Shown: positions 37,940 to 47,828 of the stretch, piece after piece
Position numbering within the stretch: position 1 is the first letter of the stretch
Layout of the letters: the number at the start of each line of letters is the position of its first letter
Source of the DNA: Methylococcales bacterium
GTDB lineage: Bacteria; Pseudomonadota; Gammaproteobacteria; Methylococcales; Methylomonadaceae
NCBI GenBank assembly: GCA_028712795.1
Contig: JAQTPT010000007.1
Location: 1 to 64,000 of the forward strand
Direction: 5' to 3'
DNA length: 64,000 bases
Translations under genes and position numbers: made by a program
The notes under the pieces: model-generated
What the model was told of the DNA's origin: nothing
The model's input: only the letters and a program-made list of their open reading frames with translations
Databases searched by the model: none

Positions 37940-40900
37940 ATGGAAACCGACAAACGAACGCGGGATGAACTTTTAAGCGAGAACGCCCAACTCAGGCTTC
38001 AACTGGAAGAAGCCAAAGATATTCGGCCAGCCATTAGCAGCGGCGAAGTGGACGCGCCTTTTGCTTCCCTGCCGGAAGGGGAGCAGATTTTCACTTTGAA
38101 GGCGGCCGAGCATCCTTACCGCGTCCTGGTGGAAACCATGAAAGAGGGGGCTGTTTTCATTTCCCAAGACGGCATGATCGTTTATTGCAACAAACCACTG
38201 TCGGAACTGTTGCAAGTGCCGATGGAAAGGCTCATCGGCTCGTCGTTGGCTGCCTATGCTACACCTGAAGACCATGCCTACGTCGCAGACCTGTTGGAAA
38301 ACCCCACGCGCGATGGGTGCCGGAAGGAAATCACCCTGAAGACTGGGGCGGGAAATGATCTACCGGTATTGTTTTCCTGTAGCGTTGTCGAGCTTGAAGG
38401 CAAGCCGGGGGTTGGCGTGGTGGTCACTGACATTAGGGCTATCAAGGAAGCCCAGAGACAGATAACTAACGCCGCAGTGCGCGAGGAGATTGGTTCGGCA
38501 ATCCAAGAGAACGAGGAATGGCTCCGGTTGGCGCTAAATGCCGCCAAAATGTGTCTCTTCGACTGGGATGTCACCCTTGACAAAATCACCTGGTCGCAAC
38601 GAAGCAAAGAACTATTTGGATTTTGTTCCGGCGAATTCGGCGGCACTTACGCCGAATTCGCCAGCTTGGTACATCCTGAAGATCTGCCGAGGGTTGAAGA
38701 AGCGATTGCACGAAGCAAAACAGGGCGGGCGCCTTACGTTTGCGAGTACCGTTTCGTCCAACCGGATGGCCGTGTGCGCTGGTTACTCGCTCGCGGCGAT
38801 TTCGCTTACGACGGAGACGGACAGCCCAGCCGGATGCGCGGTACGGTCGTGGATATAACGGAGCGCAAACAAACCGAAGAAGAGCTGTGCGATTGCCGGA
38901 AACGCATTCAGTTAGCTCTCGAAGTTAGCCATTCCTTCATTTTCGAATGGAATCCTGCTACCGATCAAGTAGAACGTACCCCCGGTTTTGGCTCAATCCT
39001 GGGCCTGCCGTTCGAGAAAGCTCGCTTCGACACTGGCCAATGCTATTTCCAGCGCATTCATCCGGATGACCGCGAGCGCTTTTTGACCTTGTTGGACAAT
39101 TTGACGCCGGACGCGGACAGTTACCACACTGAGTACCGCCTGATCAGAAGCGATGGCGAAGAGGCATTCGTTGCTGAGTCAGCAAAAGGGATTTTCGATG
39201 CCGAGGGCCGGTTTCTGCGTTTGGTGGGCGCTCTCATGGACATCACCGAGCAAAAGCGCACCGAGCAGTCATTGCGTGAAGCGGAGACGTACAGGGTGTC
39301 ATCTATCTATGCGCGAAGCCTGATCGAAACCAGTCCGGATCCGCTGATTATGATTAGCCCGGACGGCAAGATCAGCGATGTGAATGCGGCAACGGAGTCG
39401 GTAACTGGATACCCAAGGAATGAACTGATTGGCACCGGATTTGAGGAATATTTTACAGACCCCATGATGGCGCGGACGGGTTATCGGGAAGCATTCAAAT
39501 CCGGAATGATGCGCGACTATGAGTTGGAGATTCGCCATCGCGACGGTCATCTGACATCCGTTTTGTGTAATGCGGCTGTGTATGGGGACGAAACCGGGAA
39601 ATTGAAAGGGGTCTTTGCCGCCGTCCGCGATATTACTCAGCGCAAGTCCGTGGAAACTGAACTTGCCAACTCACATAATTTTCTCATCGAGATTATTAAT
39701 ACCCTACCTTTAAGGGTATTCTGGAAAGATCGAAACTTACGCTATCTCGGGTGTAATACGAGTTTTGCCCATGACGCCGGAATGGGGCAGGCTGCTGATG
39801 TCATCGGCAAAGACGACAATCAGATGGGATGGTCATACCCAGCCGGGCTTTATCAGGCCGATGACCGGGCTGTCATTGAATCCGGCATCTCAAAACTCAA
39901 CGTTGAAGAACCCCGGACAACTTTGAGCGGACAGTCGATTTGGTTGCGTACCTCAAAGGTTCCGCTCAGAAATCAGGATAACGAAATTATTGGATTGCTG
40001 GGAATTTACGATGACATCACCGAATGCAAGAGAGCCAAAGACAAGCTTGATCAGTTGATGCGCGAACAACAGGCGATGCTGGACAACGAACTTGTCGGTA
40101 TCGTGAGATCGCGGGACCGGCGCATCGTTTGGGATAACAAGGCGATGGAACGTATATTCGGCTATGGGCCGGGCGAGCTGGATGGACAACCGGGCAGGAT
40201 TTTGTACCCGGACGACGCCTTGTATCAAGTGCAGTGCGAAGCCGCCTATGCCATGATTAATGCCCATGGCTCCTGTCGGGTGCAAGTGGAAATGGTGCGG
40301 AAGGACGGTGAAAAAATCTGGATAGATTTAAACGGAGCGCGCTTGTCAGGGACGAATGATGAATTCCTGTGGCTGCTCTCGGACATTACTCCGATAAAAA
40401 AATATCAGGATAAGATCGAGCAGATTGCCTTACACGACGACTTGACCGGCTTGCCCAACCGGCTTCTCGTTTCCGACCGGTTGAATCTGGCGCTGGCCCA
40501 GGCTGCTCGCGCAGAGCAGTCGCTGGCGGTTTGCTATCTGGACTTGGATGGCTTTAAATCCGTCAACGACAGCTTCGGTCACGCAGCGGGAGATAAACTG
40601 CTCATCGAGATTGCCCACCGGTTGCAAACTTCCGTTCGGGCCAATGACACAGTGGGCCGTTTAGGCGGGGACGAGTTCGTGTTGTTGCTGACCAATTTGG
40701 AAAATGCCAAGGAAGTCTACGAGGTGTTACAACGGGTCATGGAAGCCATCAAGCAGCCAGTGGTGGTTGATGAGACACATGCGGTGACCGTCACCGCCAG
40801 CATTGGCATCGCACTTTTTCCGCAAGATTCCATCAACCCGGACACTCTGCTGCGCCATGCCGATCAAGCCATGTATGTTGCCAAGGACTCTGGAAAGAGC

Positions 40901-41767
40901 CGCTATTTTCTGTTCAATGTTGAACAGGATGCTACGATGAAAGCCGAGCAAGATATTATGGCAGGTATCCTCTCCGGCATTAGCCGGGATGAGTTTGTGC
41001 TGTCCTACCAGCCTAAGGTCAATATGAAAACCGGTGCGGTGATCGGTGCCGAGGCTCTCATACGCTGGCAACATCCTGAGCTGGGCTTATTGCTTCCCGC
41101 GGATTTCCTCCCTATCGTCGAAAACCATCCTTGCGGCATTGAACTGGGCGAATGGGTCATTGACGCAGCATTCGCTCAGCTGGCACAATGGCATGAGCAG
41201 AATTTTGACATCCCGGTCAGCGTGAACATCGGCGCCCATCATTTTCAGCAGGATAATTTTGTGCCGGGAATGCGCGAACGCTTTGCCGCCCACCCCGCCG
41301 TCCAGCCCGGCCGCATTGAACTGGAAATAGTAGAGTCTTCCGCTTTGGAAGACTTGAACAAGGTTTTGAAGACCATGCAAGCCTGCAGTGAGATCGGGTT
41401 GCAATTTGCCCTTGATGACTATGGTACGGGATATTCCTCGCTCACTTATTTGAAGCGGCTGCCCGTGAATATTCTAAAAATCGATCAGAGCTTTGTCCGC
41501 GACATGTTAAATGACCCGGAAGACCTTTCCATTATTGAAGGGGTGATAGGACTGGCCAAAGCTTTCCACTATCAAGTGATCGCGGAAGGCGTGGAAACGG
41601 CAAGTCATGGCGAGCGCCTGCTGACGCTTGGCTGCGACCTGGCTCAGGGCTATGCTATCGCCTGGCCGATGTTGGGAGCAGAGCTGCCGGGGTGGGTGGC
41701 GACTTGGCAGCGGAATGCGGCCGGGTTGGGCAGACGGGATCGAGCCCAAAATCTCAACGAGTGTTAG
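37940..41767 (+). CDS. Multi-PAS diguanylate cyclase/phosphodiesterase (GGDEF-EAL)
   Basis: A 1275-residue cytoplasmic protein without membrane helices. A short coiled N-terminus is followed by about six PAS/PAC modules up to residue about 820, each ending in a DITERK-type motif. The GGDEF domain (about 830-990) keeps the intact RLGGDEFVLLL active site. The EAL domain (about 1005-1260) has EALIRWQHPELG, VNIGAHHFQ, ELEIVESSAL, DDYGTGYSSLTYLKRLPV and AEGVET, so it is probably active too. It makes and/or degrades cyclic di-GMP in response to PAS signals. The ribosome site is weak (cggaaat). Confidence 0.95.
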   Translation: METDKRTRDELLSENAQLRLQLEEAKDIRPAISSGEVDAPFASLPEGEQIFTLKAAEHPYRVLVETMKEGAVFISQDGMIVYCNKPLSELLQVPMERLIGSSLAAYATPEDHAYVADLLENPTRDGCRKEITLKTGAGNDLPVLFSCSVVELEGKPGVGVVVTDIRAIKEAQRQITNAAVREEIGSAIQENEEWLRLALNAAKMCLFDWDVTLDKITWSQRSKELFGFCSGEFGGTYAEFASLVHPEDLPRVEEAIARSKTGRAPYVCEYRFVQPDGRVRWLLARGDFAYDGDGQPSRMRGTVVDITERKQTEEELCDCRKRIQLALEVSHSFIFEWNPATDQVERTPGFGSILGLPFEKARFDTGQCYFQRIHPDDRERFLTLLDNLTPDADSYHTEYRLIRSDGEEAFVAESAKGIFDAEGRFLRLVGALMDITEQKRTEQSLREAETYRVSSIYARSLIETSPDPLIMISPDGKISDVNAATESVTGYPRNELIGTGFEEYFTDPMMARTGYREAFKSGMMRDYELEIRHRDGHLTSVLCNAAVYGDETGKLKGVFAAVRDITQRKSVETELANSHNFLIEIINTLPLRVFWKDRNLRYLGCNTSFAHDAGMGQAADVIGKDDNQMGWSYPAGLYQADDRAVIESGISKLNVEEPRTTLSGQSIWLRTSKVPLRNQDNEIIGLLGIYDDITECKRAKDKLDQLMREQQAMLDNELVGIVRSRDRRIVWDNKAMERIFGYGPGELDGQPGRILYPDDALYQVQCEAAYAMINAHGSCRVQVEMVRKDGEKIWIDLNGARLSGTNDEFLWLLSDITPIKKYQDKIEQIALHDDLTGLPNRLLVSDRLNLALAQAARAEQSLAVCYLDLDGFKSVNDSFGHAAGDKLLIEIAHRLQTSVRANDTVGRLGGDEFVLLLTNLENAKEVYEVLQRVMEAIKQPVVVDETHAVTVTASIGIALFPQDSINPDTLLRHADQAMYVAKDSGKSRYFLFNVEQDATMKAEQDIMAGILSGISRDEFVLSYQPKVNMKTGAVIGAEALIRWQHPELGLLLPADFLPIVENHPCGIELGEWVIDAAFAQLAQWHEQNFDIPVSVNIGAHHFQQDNFVPGMRERFAAHPAVQPGRIELEIVESSALEDLNKVLKTMQACSEIGLQFALDDYGTGYSSLTYLKRLPVNILKIDQSFVRDMLNDPEDLSIIEGVIGLAKAFHYQVIAEGVETASHGERLLTLGCDLAQGYAIAWPMLGAELPGWVATWQRNAAGLGRRDRAQNLNEC

Positions 41768-41851
41768 CGGCAGGGGATTCGGCAATTGGCATCACTGATT
41801 ATCATCATTAATTCAGGCTGTATTTTTGAATGATAGAAGCCCGGTTTGAGC

Positions 41852-44638
41852 CTATATTCCTAGGTTTTTTCCGAAAGTTCGCATGACAAAATAGGCCGTA
41901 GGCGTAGCGACCAGCGACAGTAGCACGGAAAGCGTCAGCGCCCCAATCACGGCGATTGCCAAGGGTTTAAGCATAGCCGATCCGGCGCCGATGCCGTAGG
42001 CTAAGGGTAATAGCCCCAATGCCGCCGCCAGTGAAGTCATCAACACGGGACGCAAGCGCCGACGGCCTGATTCAGCCAGCGCATCGGCCAGATTTTTACC
42101 TTGCAATTCGAACCGGTGCACCGAGTCCAGCATCAAAATACCGTTTTTCGCCACTACACCGATACCGATGATCGCGCCCAGCAAAGAAACAATATTGACC
42201 GACGTGCCGGTCAGGTACCAGGCCAGGACGGTTCCGCACAAGGCCAATACGGAGCCGAACACGATCGCTATGGGTTCGTAAAATGAGCCAAATTCGATCA
42301 ACAACACCGTAAATACCAGAAACAGTGAGGCCAACAGCACCACCAGCAAGTTATGGAAAGACTCCTGCTGTTGTTGAAAAAGACCGCCGAACTCCAGCAC
42401 ACCCGGTGGCAAGGTCTTATCCTGGCTGAGTTTGGCTTTTATTTCCGCAATGGCGCTGCCAAGGTCGCGGCTTTCCAGACGGGTGGAAACAGCGACCAGT
42501 TGCCGCAGATCTTCGCGGTGCAGTTCCAGTTGCCCAGGTTCTGTGATGATATCGGCCACTTGCGATAGCTTTACGGTTCTGCCGTCCAAAGACCGGAGCG
42601 GTAATTCGCGGAGGTTGGCAACCTGTCCGGTTGTGCCGGCGTTCATTCTTACGCGGATATTGACAATGCGGTCGCCCTCCAAAATGAATGAGGCTTTTTG
42701 TCCGAGCATGGCAGTACTGACTGCCATAGCCACATCGTTAACAGTAAGACCAAAACGCTCTGCGTCGCTGTAACGCACCCGTAGACTCAACGAGGGGCCG
42801 GTGGTTTCCAGGCCATCAAACGTATCGACCACCCCTTTAACTTTGCCCAGTCCGGCTTCGATTTGCGGGGCTTTTTGCTTGAGCCATTCGACATCCGTGG
42901 AGAAGAGTTTGATCTCAATAGGCCGGGGCGACCAGGTCAAATCACCGATCAGGTCACCGAGAATACCGGCAAACTCCCATTTAAGTCCTGGCACGCTCAC
43001 ATTAAGCTGCTGGCGCAGTTCGGCAATGACTTCGTCAGTTTTCCGCGGGCGCTTCGGCTTTAATTTGACCAGAAAATCACCTTTATGCGCCTGTGAAATA
43101 CCTAAAGCCAATCGAGCGCCGGTGCGCCGTGAATAACTCTCCAATTCCGGGATGGCTTTCAGAATGGCTTCGGCTTGCCGTAGTTGCCGGTCGGTCTCGC
43201 TTAAGCTGGTGCCCCAGGGGGAATGGTAATCAAGCACGAAGCCGCCTTCATCCATAAAGGGCAGAAACTCGCTTTCCAATTTTCCGTATAACCAAACGGC
43301 TATTGCCAAAATTAAAGCACAGCCAACCAAAACTTTACCGGCCCGCTTCAGTGCCGCGCGTAATGTTTTTTCATAGATTTTAATCAGCCGTTCAAGCCAA
43401 CTTAAAGGTTCGTGTTCGCTGCCGGGTTGCGGGCGCAGTGGGTTGCCGGCCGGCATCAATCTGGCTGCTAACGACGGGATAAGCGTTATGGACAATACCA
43501 GTGAGGTTAACAGCGATATGACCATCGTTAATGCCAACGCGCGGAAAAAGCTGCCCGCGACGCCATCCAGAAAGGCAAGCGGTATAAATACCACCACGGG
43601 AGTCAAGGTCGAAGCCAGCAAAGGCCGGAAAATTTCGCCCAAAGCTTGAATTACCGCATCCACGCGTTGCGTACCCTTGGAGATTTTTGCATGAACGGCT
43701 TCCACTACGACAATGGCATCATCAATAATCAGGCCAACGGCCGCTGCGATGCCGCCCAAGGTCATTAAGTTGAAGCTCAAGCCCATGACGCGGAGAGCGA
43801 GCAAGGTAATCAAAACAGTGGAGGGAATCACCACAGCGGCAATTAAAGTTGCTCCCCAATTTTTTAAGAAAACGTACAGTATGGCGATGGAAAGAATCAA
43901 TCCCAAAAAAATGGCTTCCCATACGCTCTGAATGGAATCACCGACGAGCAGTGACTGGTCGTAAAATACCGTCGCTTGCATTTCCGGCGGCAAGGCTTTT
44001 TTTAGGAGTTCAAGTTCTTGTTTCAGTTGCCGTGCGATATCGAGGGTGCTGCCGTCTGGTTGACTGTAGATATTGAGCAAAACGGCATTGACGCCATTCG
44101 CAGTCACGATGTTGAAAACCGGCTCCGGCATACGCTCAACCCGGGCAAAATCCTTGATACGGACGGGATGGACGCCCGTCCCCACCGCTGCGGCGACACC
44201 CATGAGTGGTGCATTGCCAGACACTGAAGCTGTTTCGATAGGGATGTTAATGGCGCTGGCCGCGATCCATGGGATTGCCGCTGTCGCAAGGTTACGTATC
44301 CAGGTCGGTGTGACCATGATGGTGGGATTGGGTCGTTGCGCCGCTGTCGTGGTTGCGGCATCTGCCGTTTCCGCTTGAGCTCTCGCCAGTGAAAGATCGG
44401 GATGGTAGTAAATCGCCGCCAGGGTTAGCCGATCAATATCCCAGGATTTGAAAGGCCACGCTGTATCATGTCCAAGCACGCCTTCGATGAACTTCTGTAG
44501 CGCAGGATCAGACAGACTGCGGGCTTCGATGCGCGCTGCGGAATTCGCCGGATTAATCGGGTGATCCTGAAAACGGGCGCAGCCACTCAATAATAAACTG
44601 AAGGAAATAAATAGCGCGAGAGGGCTGAGTCGTTGCAT
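41852..44638 (-). CDS. Chimeric outer-membrane-factor / RND efflux protein (deletion fusion)
   Basis: A 928-residue frame joining two genes. Residues 1 to about 134 are the start of a TolC-type outer membrane lipoprotein: lipobox SGC (MQRLSPLALFISFSLLLSGC), NPTIMVTPTWIRNLA and IPIETA, which in intact proteins continues GKR. From about residue 136 it is an RND permease in mid-protein (SVSGNAPLMGVAAAVGTGVH, RIKDFARVER), continuing to a normal RND C-terminus with eleven membrane helices and motifs such as GLIIDDAIVVVEAVHA. The first membrane helix and roughly 250 residues of the pump are missing, as is the expected membrane fusion protein gene. The product is probably non-functional. Confidence 0.85.
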   Translation of the reverse strand: MQRLSPLALFISFSLLLSGCARFQDHPINPANSAARIEARSLSDPALQKFIEGVLGHDTAWPFKSWDIDRLTLAAIYYHPDLSLARAQAETADAATTTAAQRPNPTIMVTPTWIRNLATAAIPWIAASAINIPIETASVSGNAPLMGVAAAVGTGVHPVRIKDFARVERMPEPVFNIVTANGVNAVLLNIYSQPDGSTLDIARQLKQELELLKKALPPEMQATVFYDQSLLVGDSIQSVWEAIFLGLILSIAILYVFLKNWGATLIAAVVIPSTVLITLLALRVMGLSFNLMTLGGIAAAVGLIIDDAIVVVEAVHAKISKGTQRVDAVIQALGEIFRPLLASTLTPVVVFIPLAFLDGVAGSFFRALALTMVISLLTSLVLSITLIPSLAARLMPAGNPLRPQPGSEHEPLSWLERLIKIYEKTLRAALKRAGKVLVGCALILAIAVWLYGKLESEFLPFMDEGGFVLDYHSPWGTSLSETDRQLRQAEAILKAIPELESYSRRTGARLALGISQAHKGDFLVKLKPKRPRKTDEVIAELRQQLNVSVPGLKWEFAGILGDLIGDLTWSPRPIEIKLFSTDVEWLKQKAPQIEAGLGKVKGVVDTFDGLETTGPSLSLRVRYSDAERFGLTVNDVAMAVSTAMLGQKASFILEGDRIVNIRVRMNAGTTGQVANLRELPLRSLDGRTVKLSQVADIITEPGQLELHREDLRQLVAVSTRLESRDLGSAIAEIKAKLSQDKTLPPGVLEFGGLFQQQQESFHNLLVVLLASLFLVFTVLLIEFGSFYEPIAIVFGSVLALCGTVLAWYLTGTSVNIVSLLGAIIGIGVVAKNGILMLDSVHRFELQGKNLADALAESGRRRLRPVLMTSLAAALGLLPLAYGIGAGSAMLKPLAIAVIGALTLSVLLSLVATPTAYFVMRTFGKNLGI

Positions 44639-44733
44639 AGTGTTAAATTTTTATGGCAAAAAGTAAGCGCTCATAGCCAAGCCAAGTAGAGAGTCACAGC
44701 CATTAAGTTAAGCAATTCAGCAAATAAAAGCCG

Positions 44734-46092
44734 TCATTTGCTCTGCAAACTTAATACGATTTTAAGCCCCGGCTTGTTATCAAACAGCGCAAGCGTGCCT
44801 TCGTGAAGTTCAGCTATGGCAGCAACTATACTCAGGCCAAGGCCATTACCGGGTGTTGTCCGGCTTTGTTCAAGACGGTAAAAGCGCTGAAATACTTTGT
44901 GTCGATAGTCTTTGTCAATTCCGGGGCCATTGTCGGCAACCATCAGTTCAGTATGAGTACCTGATGAGCGCAGTGTGACCGAGATCTGTGTGTTTCTGGG
45001 CGTATGCAAAATAGCATTATCGAGCAGATTAAAGGCCAGTTGCGTCAGCAGTTCTTTATCACCGGACAGTGTTGCGTCCTTTTCAATGTCGGCGCGAATG
45101 GTTTTTTCCTGTTCCTCCGCTACCGGTTGGAGTGCATCAATCACAGAAACAACAATCTCACTGAGATTAACAGTTTTGAATCCACTGCGGCGGGAGCCGG
45201 ATTCAATCTGAGAAATTCTCAGCATCGCAGAGAAGGTATTAAGAATGGTATCGACTTCCTCAATGGCGAAAGCTATCCGTTCCGTGTATTGCTTTGTCGT
45301 GAGATTTCTGGTTAAAGCATCTTCAAGCCTGAATTTTAGATGACTGATTGGCGTACGAAGATCGTGTGCGATGTCATTGGAAACTTGCTGAATATTTTCA
45401 ATGAGCGAGCCAATTTTATCCAGCATAAGGTTTAGCAATAACGCCAGGTTATCCAGCTCATCAAGATTTTCTGAAACCGGCAGCCGATGCTTCAAATCAC
45501 CTGCAATAATGGCTTGTGTTGATGTTGTAATGCTCTTTATTTTTCTCAGGAAAGCACCGCTGAGATACAGTCCGCCGCCAGCGCCCAGAAAAATAACCAA
45601 AATAAAGCCCCAGATAAAAGCCTGAATAATCGCCTCCCCGGCATTTTGAATATATCCGCCGTCATGACCAACACCCAGCCAAATATTGTTTGGCAGAGCC
45701 ATGACCCTGATGTAGAGAAGTTTTGATCCAGGTTTTTTGGTAGCGGGATTTCGTTTGACGATCTGCCAACCCTCAGCGAGTTGAAAGTCAGTGAGGCTTC
45801 CGGCTATCAACCGGGTATTTTGATCGATAACGCCGTATTCAAAAAGAGTGTGCAATCCCGGTTCATCAACTTCGTCTATCTCGTCTTTCAATTCGGCTAT
45901 CCCGCCTGAGTCATATTCAGTTTTCAGCCGGACGGCTTCCGTGTCGACGCTGATTTTAAGCTGTTGCTCCAGCGTGTGGCTTGTCGACCAATAAACGGTG
46001 ACGCCGATGGATAAAAAAGAACACAAAAAAAGCAGCAAATATAATGCCGACAATTTAAAACTAATGGTGCCGGCAATGCTAGGCAGCTTCAT
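44734..46092 (-). CDS. Sensor histidine kinase, QseC/CusS-like
   Basis: A 452-residue kinase with two membrane helices (about 12-32 and 155-178), a periplasmic sensor of about 120 residues, a HAMP domain (about 180-235), a HisKA motif with the phospho-His in DIAHDLRTPISHLKFRL, and HATPase boxes (NLLDNAILHTP, DNGPGIDKDY, GNGLGLSIV). It overlaps the response regulator by 14 bases and follows the PepSY gene, an arrangement common for metal or envelope-stress systems. The adjacent truncated RND gene may once have been its target. Confidence 0.93.
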   Translation of the reverse strand: MKLPSIAGTISFKLSALYLLLFLCSFLSIGVTVYWSTSHTLEQQLKISVDTEAVRLKTEYDSGGIAELKDEIDEVDEPGLHTLFEYGVIDQNTRLIAGSLTDFQLAEGWQIVKRNPATKKPGSKLLYIRVMALPNNIWLGVGHDGGYIQNAGEAIIQAFIWGFILVIFLGAGGGLYLSGAFLRKIKSITTSTQAIIAGDLKHRLPVSENLDELDNLALLLNLMLDKIGSLIENIQQVSNDIAHDLRTPISHLKFRLEDALTRNLTTKQYTERIAFAIEEVDTILNTFSAMLRISQIESGSRRSGFKTVNLSEIVVSVIDALQPVAEEQEKTIRADIEKDATLSGDKELLTQLAFNLLDNAILHTPRNTQISVTLRSSGTHTELMVADNGPGIDKDYRHKVFQRFYRLEQSRTTPGNGLGLSIVAAIAELHEGTLALFDNKPGLKIVLSLQSK

Positions 46093-46756
46093 GAATCATA
46101 TAGCCTGCGCCACGAACGGTATGGATAAGGTCGGACTTGTTCCCGGCATTCAGCTTGGTGCGCAAGCGGCTGATGTGGGTTTCAACAATATTGGTTTTAG
46201 GGTCGAAATGAAAATCCCAGACGTTTTCAAGCAGCATGGTGCGGGTGACGACCTGTCCGGCATGGCGGACAAGATATTCAAGCAGACGAAACTCAGTGGG
46301 TTGAAGATCAATGATTTGTCCGCTACGCCTGACGACCCGTTTCAGAAGATCGATTTCAAGACCTGAAACCAGTAAAACTTTTTGTTCCGCTGTCTCCCTG
46401 GGTCTGCGAAGCAGCGCGTTAACCCGTGCACTTAGTTCACTGAATGCGAAGGGTTTGACCAGATAATCGTCGGCACCGGCATTTAAGCCCTCAACACGAT
46501 CATCAATCCCGCACATTGTGGTAAGGAACAATACCGGAACATGACAGCCAGTGCTGCGTAAGGTTTTTACCAAGGTAAGCCCATCAAGATCAGGCAGCAT
46601 CCGGTCAACAATAAGCAGGTCATGTTTGGCCTCTTTGGCAAGGAGCAGGCCTTCATAGCCATCCTTTGCCGAATCAATGCCATGGCCCGCCTCTTTCAGA
46701 CCCATCGAGAGATAATCCCGGGTCTCATTGTCATCTTCAATAATTAGTATTTTCAT
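46079..46756 (-). CDS. OmpR/PhoB-family response regulator
   Basis: About 225 residues from the ATG at 46756 (MKILIIEDDNETRDYLSM). The frame goes on to 46777, but that start would lie inside the terminator stem. The receiver domain has phospho-Asp in LLIVDRMLPDLDG and conserved LVKPFAFSEL. The C-terminal winged helix has VVTRTMLLENVWDFHFDP and THISRLRTKLNAG. It is paired with the kinase at 44734. Confidence 0.94.
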   Translation of the reverse strand: MKILIIEDDNETRDYLSMGLKEAGHGIDSAKDGYEGLLLAKEAKHDLLIVDRMLPDLDGLTLVKTLRSTGCHVPVLFLTTMCGIDDRVEGLNAGADDYLVKPFAFSELSARVNALLRRPRETAEQKVLLVSGLEIDLLKRVVRRSGQIIDLQPTEFRLLEYLVRHAGQVVTRTMLLENVWDFHFDPKTNIVETHISRLRTKLNAGNKSDLIHTVRGAGYMIHEAA

Positions 46757-46762
46757 GGCATC

Positions 46763-46789
46763 AAAAAAGCCGGGCAATTACTACCCGGC
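46763..46789 (-). terminator. Attenuator-like terminator ahead of the two-component genes
   Basis: On the minus strand GCCGGG, an 8-base loop and CCCGGC are followed by TTTTTT, then directly by the regulator start. It lies between the PepSY gene (stop at 46803) and the two-component genes, so only transcripts that read through would express the kinase and regulator from the upstream promoter. Confidence 0.8.
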
Positions 46790-46802
46790 ATTGAAATTAT
46801 TC

Positions 46803-47153
46803 TTACTCTTTTTCAGTGCTTTCGCTGGACTCATCCTCCAGGGAAACTTTAAGAACCTTGCCAGTTTTGCCATCAACGATGACTTCATGGGTCTTGCCAT
46901 CTTTGAGAACCTCTATCTCGAACTGAACGGTGTTTGATTCATCATCTAATTCAGCTTCTATAGCCTTGCCGCCGACTTTCTTCTCAGCAGCTTTGATGGC
47001 ATCGATTAAAGAGATTTTGGCCTGGCTAAAAAGCGCTACCTCTTTAGCTTCCTCTTCCTTCGATTCACTGGCTTGCGCCATGTTAGCAGCGCTGCTTGCT
47101 ATTATGACCAGTGTAAACAAAGCTGTCAGAATTTTATGGTGTTGTTTGTTCAT
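46803..47153 (-). CDS. PepSY-domain periplasmic protein
   Basis: A 116-residue protein with a signal peptide (TALFTLVIIASSAANMAQA). The single PepSY domain shows SLIDAIKAAEKKVGGKAIEA and EVIVDGKTGKVLKVSLE. Small PepSY proteins next to QseBC-like systems may modulate signalling or proteases, but the function is not established. It is first in the transcript that continues through a terminator into the two-component pair. Confidence 0.9.
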   Translation of the reverse strand: MNKQHHKILTALFTLVIIASSAANMAQASESKEEEAKEVALFSQAKISLIDAIKAAEKKVGGKAIEAELDDESNTVQFEIEVLKDGKTHEVIVDGKTGKVLKVSLEDESSESTEKE

Positions 47154-47370
47154 CTGTTAATCCTCTTTATATCAGGCGGAATTGCCTGAGTTCAGAAATA
47201 GGATACCTTGGATTACATTACAGGAAGCCTTCCAAAACTATACAGTTTTGTAATCAATTTTTTTGGCGGGAAACTTATATTGAAATCCGCAGACTCCGGT
47301 TTATCGTCTTCGGGAAACCGGGGCGGTTTTTTTGTGTTAAAATATCCGTCAGTTGATAGTGGGGTGGTGT

Positions 47371-47723
47371 ATGTTTGATGATCAGTTATTTGAAGATTGG
47401 TTGGACAAAAAAACGAAAGCGATTTTTTAAAGTTGGAGGATGAAGCTATAAGCAGCGATGAAATGATTTTGCTGGTGCTTAAAGCGCAGACCAATCATTT
47501 TGAGCATTTAGACAAAGATTTACGCACTGAAATGTCTGCTCTAAATAAAGAATTGCGGGAGGAGATGATTTTACTTCGTCAGGATATGGATAAACGGTTT
47601 GAGCAGGTTGATAAGCGTTTTGAAGTGCTGACTTCCCGCATTGATCATTTTATGATTTGGTCGTTTGCGACAACACTTACTGTCGGCGGCTTGGTCATTG
47701 CGGCGATTAAATTTTTGCCCTAA
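47371..47723 (+). CDS. Coiled-coil protein with C-terminal membrane helix, frame-shifted at an A7 run
   Basis: An ATG at 47371 with a ggggtgg site reads MFDDQLFEDWLDKKTKAIF and stops. At the A7 run near 47405-47411 a -1 shift joins the main frame (NESDFLKLEDEAISSDEMIL...), which otherwise begins only at a TTG at 47397 with no ribosome site. The main part has a long coiled coil (DKDLRTEMSALNKELREEM, RFEQVDKRFEVL) and one membrane helix near the end (ATTLTVGGLVIAAIKF). It resembles small DUF1640-like proteins. It may be a pseudogene, use slippage, or reflect a sequence error. Confidence 0.55.
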
Positions 47724-47828
47724 GGTACTTGCACGAAATAAAAAGAGTGTGATTTTAGCCCCGCGTCTTTGCCAAAGGAGGAAACGAGAAGACTATTGGC
47801 GATCTTGTCTCATGCAGGTTATGATTTG

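Noticed and set aside
47213..47494. 93-codon minus-strand open frame
   Set aside because: It overlaps the better supported coiled-coil gene on the other strand and has no recognisable features.
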